Shown here one piece after another: positions 17,661-22,408 of a stretch of 22,408 nt of DNA. Source of the stretch: Pelargonium nanum. Its lineage: Eukaryota; Streptophyta; Magnoliopsida; Geraniales; Geraniaceae. The notes beneath the pieces are model-generated. The model was not told where the DNA came from and did not search any database. It worked only from the letters and a program-made list of their open reading frames with translations. Every line of letters begins with the position of its first letter. The stretch's first letter is position 1. The translations under genes and the position numbers were made by a program. Where the stretch lies: positions 1 through 22,408 of the forward strand of contig JAYMTF010001586.1 of the NCBI GenBank assembly GCA_036897485.1, read 5' to 3'.

Positions 17661-17892
17661 AAAAAACAATATGAGTGATAGTTCGTAACATTGCATCATG
17701 CTTTTCTCATTTACACATACCTTACATTTATCATAGAGGATTATAAGAGGAAGTGAGGAACTCTAGTTCAATCCAATTATAGGGCTTCTTTGTTGTTGCT
17801 AGAAATGATGCTTATATTATGTAACAACAAAGTTACAAAGAGTGAGGGAAGTTAAAGACAAATGTAACCCAGACAACAAAAGTACACACGAC

Positions 17893-17950
17893 AATGAGAT
17901 ATGATCTCATTAATGATCCAGCTTGTTGCATGTATGCATGCATGCATGTG
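17893..17950. repeat. Palindrome and GCAT-repeat cluster
   Basis: An inverted repeat AATGAGAT-ATG-ATCTCATT (17893-17911) is followed by CATGTATGCATGCATGCATG (17929-17948), which contains overlapping RY-type CATGCATG words. No gene is recognised next to it. Confidence 0.6.
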
Positions 17951-18181
17951 TTGTTGCAAAACAACAATAAATACACACCAACGCTGGCTACGTACTGTTG
18001 TTTTCATGGCAATCAAATCCTCATCTGAATTCTTGGGATATTCAAATTACATACGTGCGGTCTTAGAACTTGAGCTTGAAAGTTGTCGAATCTCAATTGA
18101 ACTTCCCATTTCAAGAAAAGCCCTAATGCCCCATCCAATTTAATACGGGCATGAAACAGTGCCAGCATTTATAAGAAAACA

Positions 18182-18442
18182 TTGAGGTTTATTAAAGCAT
18201 TGAATGTTCAATTGATACATCGTAAGAAAAGACATCACGACCATAATTTTCAGAAGAAACAGAAAAGCCATTTGACGATAAACTCTTCAAAGAAGGGATG
18301 TGACTTCATGTGAATCAACTTGAGGTTTATTGCATTGAATGTTCAATTATACATCATAAGAAAAGACTATCACGACCATAATTTTCAGAAGAAACAGGAC
18401 AACGATCCGACGTGATTCTTTAAAGAAAGGAAGTGATTTCAG
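18182..18442 (+). repeat. Tandem duplication, period about 138 bp
   Basis: Copy one (18182-18308) and copy two (18320-18442) share TTGAGGTTTATT, GCATTGAATGTTCAATT, TAAGAAAAGAC, ATCACGACCATAATTTTCAG and AAGAAACAG in the same order, with diverged ends (AAGAAGGGATGTGA versus AAGAAAGGAAGTGA). There is no open frame across it. Confidence 0.85.
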
Positions 18443-19953
18443 AAATAGATTAAAAAAATGCAAAATTGTCTGTCTTACACATTTGTCTTAACATAAATAT
18501 TTTGTTTCATTTCAAATCAATAATATGTTTTAAGTTTATTAGAACACATGTTCACATAAACTATATAAATATATTTTTTTAAAATGTGTAACACTAACTA
18601 ACTATTTAAAAAAATAATCATAACCCTTATATTAGAGTTGTGTGAGTATCTTTTTAATATTTACTATTTAGACTTCAAAATTCTTGAATTTATTCGTGTT
18701 AATATATAAATATTTCACTCCTTCACACACCAAAAAAATTAATACTTTTATTGTTTAACAAATTTTCGTTCTTATAACTATAGATTCGTTTTTGAATGTA
18801 ACACGTTCACGTAACAGAACGAACACATGATTTGTTACGAGAATTTACTTAGATGCTTAAGAACATGCATGCTTGGCATCATATTTAGGTTTTGGATAGT
18901 CAGTCAATGAAGAAAAACAGAAAACGAATATATGATTCTTTTTTTGTTACTTGTTATAAGTTAAGCATATATATTAGGTATAATATAAAGAATCATCCAA
19001 TCAATGATACCATTTACGAACTCTAATTCTAGCTACCTACGATCACTTTAATATGTTAATTAAAGTCGGCACAAACATATGGATAAGAGAGAGACAACAT
19101 GGGACTATGAAGTGTTGACTATGAAGAAAACGTGTGTTTTTTGAACAATGACGTAGTTGAAAACGTTTTCATCATAAATCATTTGTAGCTCTTTTATGAT
19201 TCTTTGTTTGTTTCTTGTATGCACTTTCTATGTTTCTAATGTATATAGAGTTGACAATTCAAAATCAATAGATTTTCGAGTTTGGATTTTAAAGAACTAA
19301 TTCAAATTTGACTAAAAAAAATACATGTTAGAGAGCTCGAATCAAATTTTACAAGTAAAATATGTCGGTTCATCATGATTTTTCCAAACTTGAAAAATGT
19401 TCTATTGCATAAACTGTTCCGTCTTTTCAAATGTTCTTCGTATGCAGAAGCTCCTCCAAAAATAAATTTGGTCACATGAGCAATCAAATTATTGTAGCTC
19501 CCATAGGAGCTATTGTTGCAAAGTCAAGGACCTTCTATGTCTTTATTGTTGGTATGATTTATAACTAAAATAACCTCAATCCAAATTAAACATCCAATTA
19601 CTTTATATTTATTGAAGTTTAATTTGGTCATGATAAATAAAAAAATAACACAATATGGTTGACCGAAATTTGATATGGATCGACTTCAGATTTAGATATA
19701 CAAGTTTTAATTTTATACAATGGAATGCTCTTGTTATTAGGTTGATCTATTGTTAGTAAACTCAGAGGAGGTATCGATCGATATCACTCTTAACTCTAAT
19801 GCTTGTATACCCTAAAATGTAAACTATCAAGATGATTAGGTCGTTCAATTATAGATTAACCCAAATTAATATGAATGTCAAAGATTCTATTCTTTGTTTT
19901 ATTTTAAATATTATTTTGTGTGTGTATATATACACCTAAAAACAATTTAGTAA
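18443..19953. other. AT-rich intergenic DNA
   Basis: I see no gene or RNA here. Small palindromes occur: TAGCTCC-CATA-GGAGCTA (19495-19512) and TATCGATCGATA (19772-19783). Confidence 0.5.
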
Positions 19954-20089
19954 TTTTTTTTATCTAAAAGGAAATATATTACTAATTGGAAGACAAAATA
20001 GAAATGAATCAGGAGGACGGGAGGTCAACCCATCCAGTCGCGCTTGACAGATAAACCGATGACCTAACTCACACATGAGTCACTAGATT
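19954..20089 (-). mobile_element. Possible SINE-like or other retroposed fragment
   Basis: On the minus strand this segment is less AT-rich than its surroundings and ends in a run of A (plus-strand T run 19954-19961). It is bounded by CAATTTAGTAA (19943-19953) and CAATTCGTAA (20090-20099), an imperfect candidate target-site duplication. A box B-like GAATTGAATC sits at the minus-strand start. No coding sequence is seen. It could equally be the 3' end of a LINE. Confidence 0.35.
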
Positions 20090-20099
20090 CAATTCGTAA

Positions 20100-20839
20100 A
20101 CTGGCCTTACACTCTTACTTTCACAAGTTTACAAAACTCTTTCTAAACCTAATTTCAAACATAAATTTACCAAACAAAACTCTTGTTGCCTACATACATT
20201 TTACTCTTTCTAGATCGAGCTGACAATTTACACTCAAATGTGTGGACACCCAAAACTCTATCTGCAAATTTTCGGTTTTTGGGTTACATAAAATACATCC
20301 GGTCCCTTTACATATTGGGATGAACAAACCCGTATGAATCCGCGCATGCAATTGAGTCGTAGAATCCACAAAGCTTTTTCTGGTTGGGCTCAAATTAGGC
20401 ATTTTGAATTTGAATCCAAAATCAGATATATATGTGTGTGTAAATAAGTTGAGACTGTGAACCATCTGAGATTCGACCTTTTTTCTTCTCCTTCTTCTCC
20501 TCAGAATCTAATTCTTTTTTATTTTGTTGATATACATTAGTAGGAATATTAATGTCTTTATTGTAATCTTAAATATAGTAACCAAGTTCATTTACGACAC
20601 CACTACTCACTAATTGATCAGTTCTTTCGGTATTTCTTGATGTTCTTGTTTTTTTTTTTTTTTTTTCTTTTCTCAGACACATAAATTCGCAGACCGCGTT
20701 CTTAAATTCTGCTACAGAACATGTTACACGTGCGAGCACTCAAGCTTTTCACACCTGAACAATTGAAGAAGACACAGTTTGGAAATTTCGACACGTGTTT
20801 CTAAATTGGTAAAATTTATATTTTTGGTATTTGTAACAA
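20100..20839. other. Intergenic DNA with two G-boxes and a poly-T run
   Basis: No gene is seen. CACGTG occurs at 20727-20732 and 20792-20797, and a run of about 18 T at 20649-20666. Confidence 0.5.
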
Positions 20840-21447
20840 AATATTAGCTTTATACTAACTCAAGATCGAGCTTCCAAATTCCTTGTAAATTATTATGTAT
20901 TATTAAGGAACTATTTTTTCACACAAATTGAAGAAAACATGGAAACGATTTTGTTGGTTAGTTTACTTGAAATGTTTATTGTCAATTTACAATTCTATGG
21001 AGATTTTAGTTTTTCTTTTTCTTTTTTTTTTGTAAATTTTGTATCAAATCTATTTTCACTCATATGGAAGGAAACATGAAAACGGATTTGTTGGTTCATA
21101 TATAGTTTACTTGATAGTTGATACGTCTATTATTGATAAAAATTTTATGCTAATTGAGATTTTTTTTAAATTAAGTAACTCTTTATTCACACATATAGAA
21201 GAAAACATGAAATTGGCTTTGTTGGTTCATATATAGTTTACTTGATATGTCCATTGTCAATTTATAGTTGTATGTTAACAAAGACTCTAAATTCTTTGTA
21301 GATTTTATATATACTCTTTTTTCACACATATGGAAGAAAACATGGAAACATATTTGTTGGTTCATATATAGTTTTGTACTTGGTACGTCTACTGTCGATG
21401 TGTAGTTGTATGTTATTAGAAATTCGCAAAAGTCTATAATCTTTTGT
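20840..21447 (+). repeat. Tandem repeat, about 4.5 copies, period 130-140 bp
   Basis: Units start near 20911, 21050, 21180 and 21314, each opening with a CT(A)TTTTTTCACACAT-like word followed by GAAGAAAACATG, TTTGTTGGTT, a CATATATAGTTTACTTG-like stretch and GTCNATTGTCAATTT. The end of a further unit (CCAAATTCCTTGTAAATT) precedes the first. Copies differ by substitutions and small indels. Open frames in it are only shadows of the repeat. Confidence 0.85.
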
Positions 21448-21663
21448 TGGGTTTATTAAATATAGTAAATTAATTATGAAAATAATCAAATAAATTGGGA
21501 CATGCATTTTAAACAATAACATATTATGATATATATATAGTGAATAAAAAAGATGTCAGTGCCTTTTCTAACGATTTCAAATTTGAAGTTGAAGACCAAA
21601 AGGCCGTGTTAGGTAGTAGACATATCATGTTATAAGAACATGATCATAGTCAAAGATACAAAA

Positions 21664-21741
21664 GTTAGGCAACATTTTGTTATGAACATGAGAATCAAAT
21701 ATACAGTTAGGCAACATCTTGTTATGAACATGAGAATCAAA
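21664..21741 (+). repeat. Short tandem duplication, period 42 bp
   Basis: GTTAGGCAACATTTTGTTAT (21664 on) recurs as GTTAGGCAACATCTTGTTAT (21706 on). The match continues through GAACATGAGAATCAAA, so about 35 of 36 bases agree, which points to a recent duplication. Confidence 0.9.
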
Positions 21742-22167
21742 AATGTAAGAATCGAAGGACTAGAGACATATACAAAAAAATTACTTAATTGGAGCAAAAC
21801 TATATTCGTCATGTCCAAAATTTGTAAAAGTCGATTATGAAAACACTTGAACCAATGACATACTAGGAAATTTTGAAATTGTAGAAGAGGCAAATAAACA
21901 TTTATAATATAAATATATGTGGAGACAACTGCCTCACATTGCTTGTAGTAGTAGATTTGTCCATGCAAGAACCCAAATATTGTTTCAAGAACATCTTTTG
22001 ATGATTAAGTTTTATCGGTTTTAATTTTGAGTAATATACGTAAGAGTAGTCTCTCTTTGAATAAAGAAATATTTTTGTTTACACACTCCATGAGATATAA
22101 TTTTACCCAATTATATGGAGTTTTTACAATGTTATTGCTCGTTGAACATAATGCATTGAAAATAACA
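21742..22167. other. AT-rich intergenic DNA
   Basis: I recognise no gene, RNA or repeat in this stretch. Confidence 0.5.
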
Positions 22168-22408
22168 TCTAATCTAATATATATATTAAAGAGAAGTCCC
22201 TATCTAACTATGTGACATGTGTCACTCCTAATTTCTCAATTGAATATTCAATTGATTGACATGTGGCCATTTGATTTATCTCATTTTGTACATGTGTAAA
22301 TTCTAACTAATAATTTAATTTATTTGAATAATATTGTTAGTATTTATTTTTTATATTTAGTTATTAATCTAATTATATATACACATACATAATAATTCAA
22401 ATTTGAAT
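22168..22408 (+). mobile_element. Possible Helitron 5' end, running off the window
   Basis: After an A, the sequence TCTAATCTAATATATATATT followed by AAAGAGAAGTCCC resembles the 5' ends of plant Helitrons (TC start, AT-rich lead, AAAG). Inverted repeats follow: GTGACA-TG-TGTCAC (22212-22225) and the 20-bp palindrome at 22236-22255. The diagnostic 3' end (hairpin plus CTRR) would lie outside the window. Confidence 0.28.
22236..22255. repeat. Perfect 20-bp palindrome
   Basis: TCAATTGAATATTCAATTGA equals its own reverse complement. It lies 10 bases after a second inverted repeat, GTGACA-TG-TGTCAC (22212-22225). Confidence 0.9.

Noticed and set aside
17901..18143. 80-codon open frame
   Set aside because: It starts in the palindrome/GCAT repeat, resembles no family I know, and has no splice or promoter context.
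21030..21365. Several 60-66 codon frames on both strands
   Set aside because: They recur with the tandem repeat unit and have no recognisable protein features.
18443..22408. CRISPR array or prokaryotic system in the repeat-rich right part
   Set aside because: Repeats are long, diverged and head-to-tail without regular unique spacers, and the window is plant nuclear DNA.

Overview
The window looks like nuclear DNA of a flowering plant, probably a eudicot. The evidence is a plant chromovirus retrotransposon, split genes with short GT-AG introns, a plant U-snRNA promoter signature, plant-specific protein families (ACR-type ACT-repeat protein, RZ-1 RNA-binding protein) and AT-rich, repeat-laden intergenic DNA. 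I cannot name the species from sequence alone.

Left part (1-6732). An apparently intact Ty3/Gypsy chromovirus (Reina-like) fills 1-4993. The window opens in the last 33 bases of its left LTR. A tRNA-Met primer site, one uninterrupted 1521-residue Gag-Pol frame ending in a chromodomain, a polypurine tract and a complete 339-bp right LTR follow. The LTR is followed directly, in frame, by coding sequence of an ACR9/ACR10-type ACT-domain gene. The last five coding segments (4994-6732, 327 aa) are intact, so the element appears to sit inside a coding exon and to separate ACT domain 1 (off-window) from ACT domains 2-4.

Middle part (6733-12251). A convergent gene on the minus strand (10338-7606) can be fully assembled from 12 exons with consistent phases. 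It encodes a 499-aa multi-pass membrane protein of the heparan-alpha-glucosaminide N-acetyltransferase (HGSNAT) family. Its upstream flank holds a diverged 283-bp-period duplication of GTGT-rich sequence. Next comes a U5 spliceosomal snRNA gene on the plus strand (about 11982-12104). It carries the plant upstream sequence element, a TATA box at Pol II spacing, the invariant loop 1, a paired stem, an Sm site and a 3'-end box, followed by a 100-bp direct repeat with two further 3'-box-like motifs.

Right part (12252-22408). An RZ-1-type RNA-binding protein gene (two coding exons, 13397-16055, 290 aa) has a promoter with site II, telo-box and G-box motifs. A 1.79-kb intron splits its RRM and holds a weak C/D snoRNA candidate. 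From about 16.6 kb to the right edge I find no convincing gene. The stretch carries several local duplications (39, 42, about 138 and about 130 bp periods), a SINE-like fragment, palindromes and a possible Helitron 5' end.

Functionally, the U5 snRNA is core spliceosome and RZ-1 proteins are linked to splicing regulation, but nothing here shows that their adjacency is more than chance. The most noteworthy observations are the apparently young insertion into the ACR exon and the U5 gene with its repeated 3' signals.
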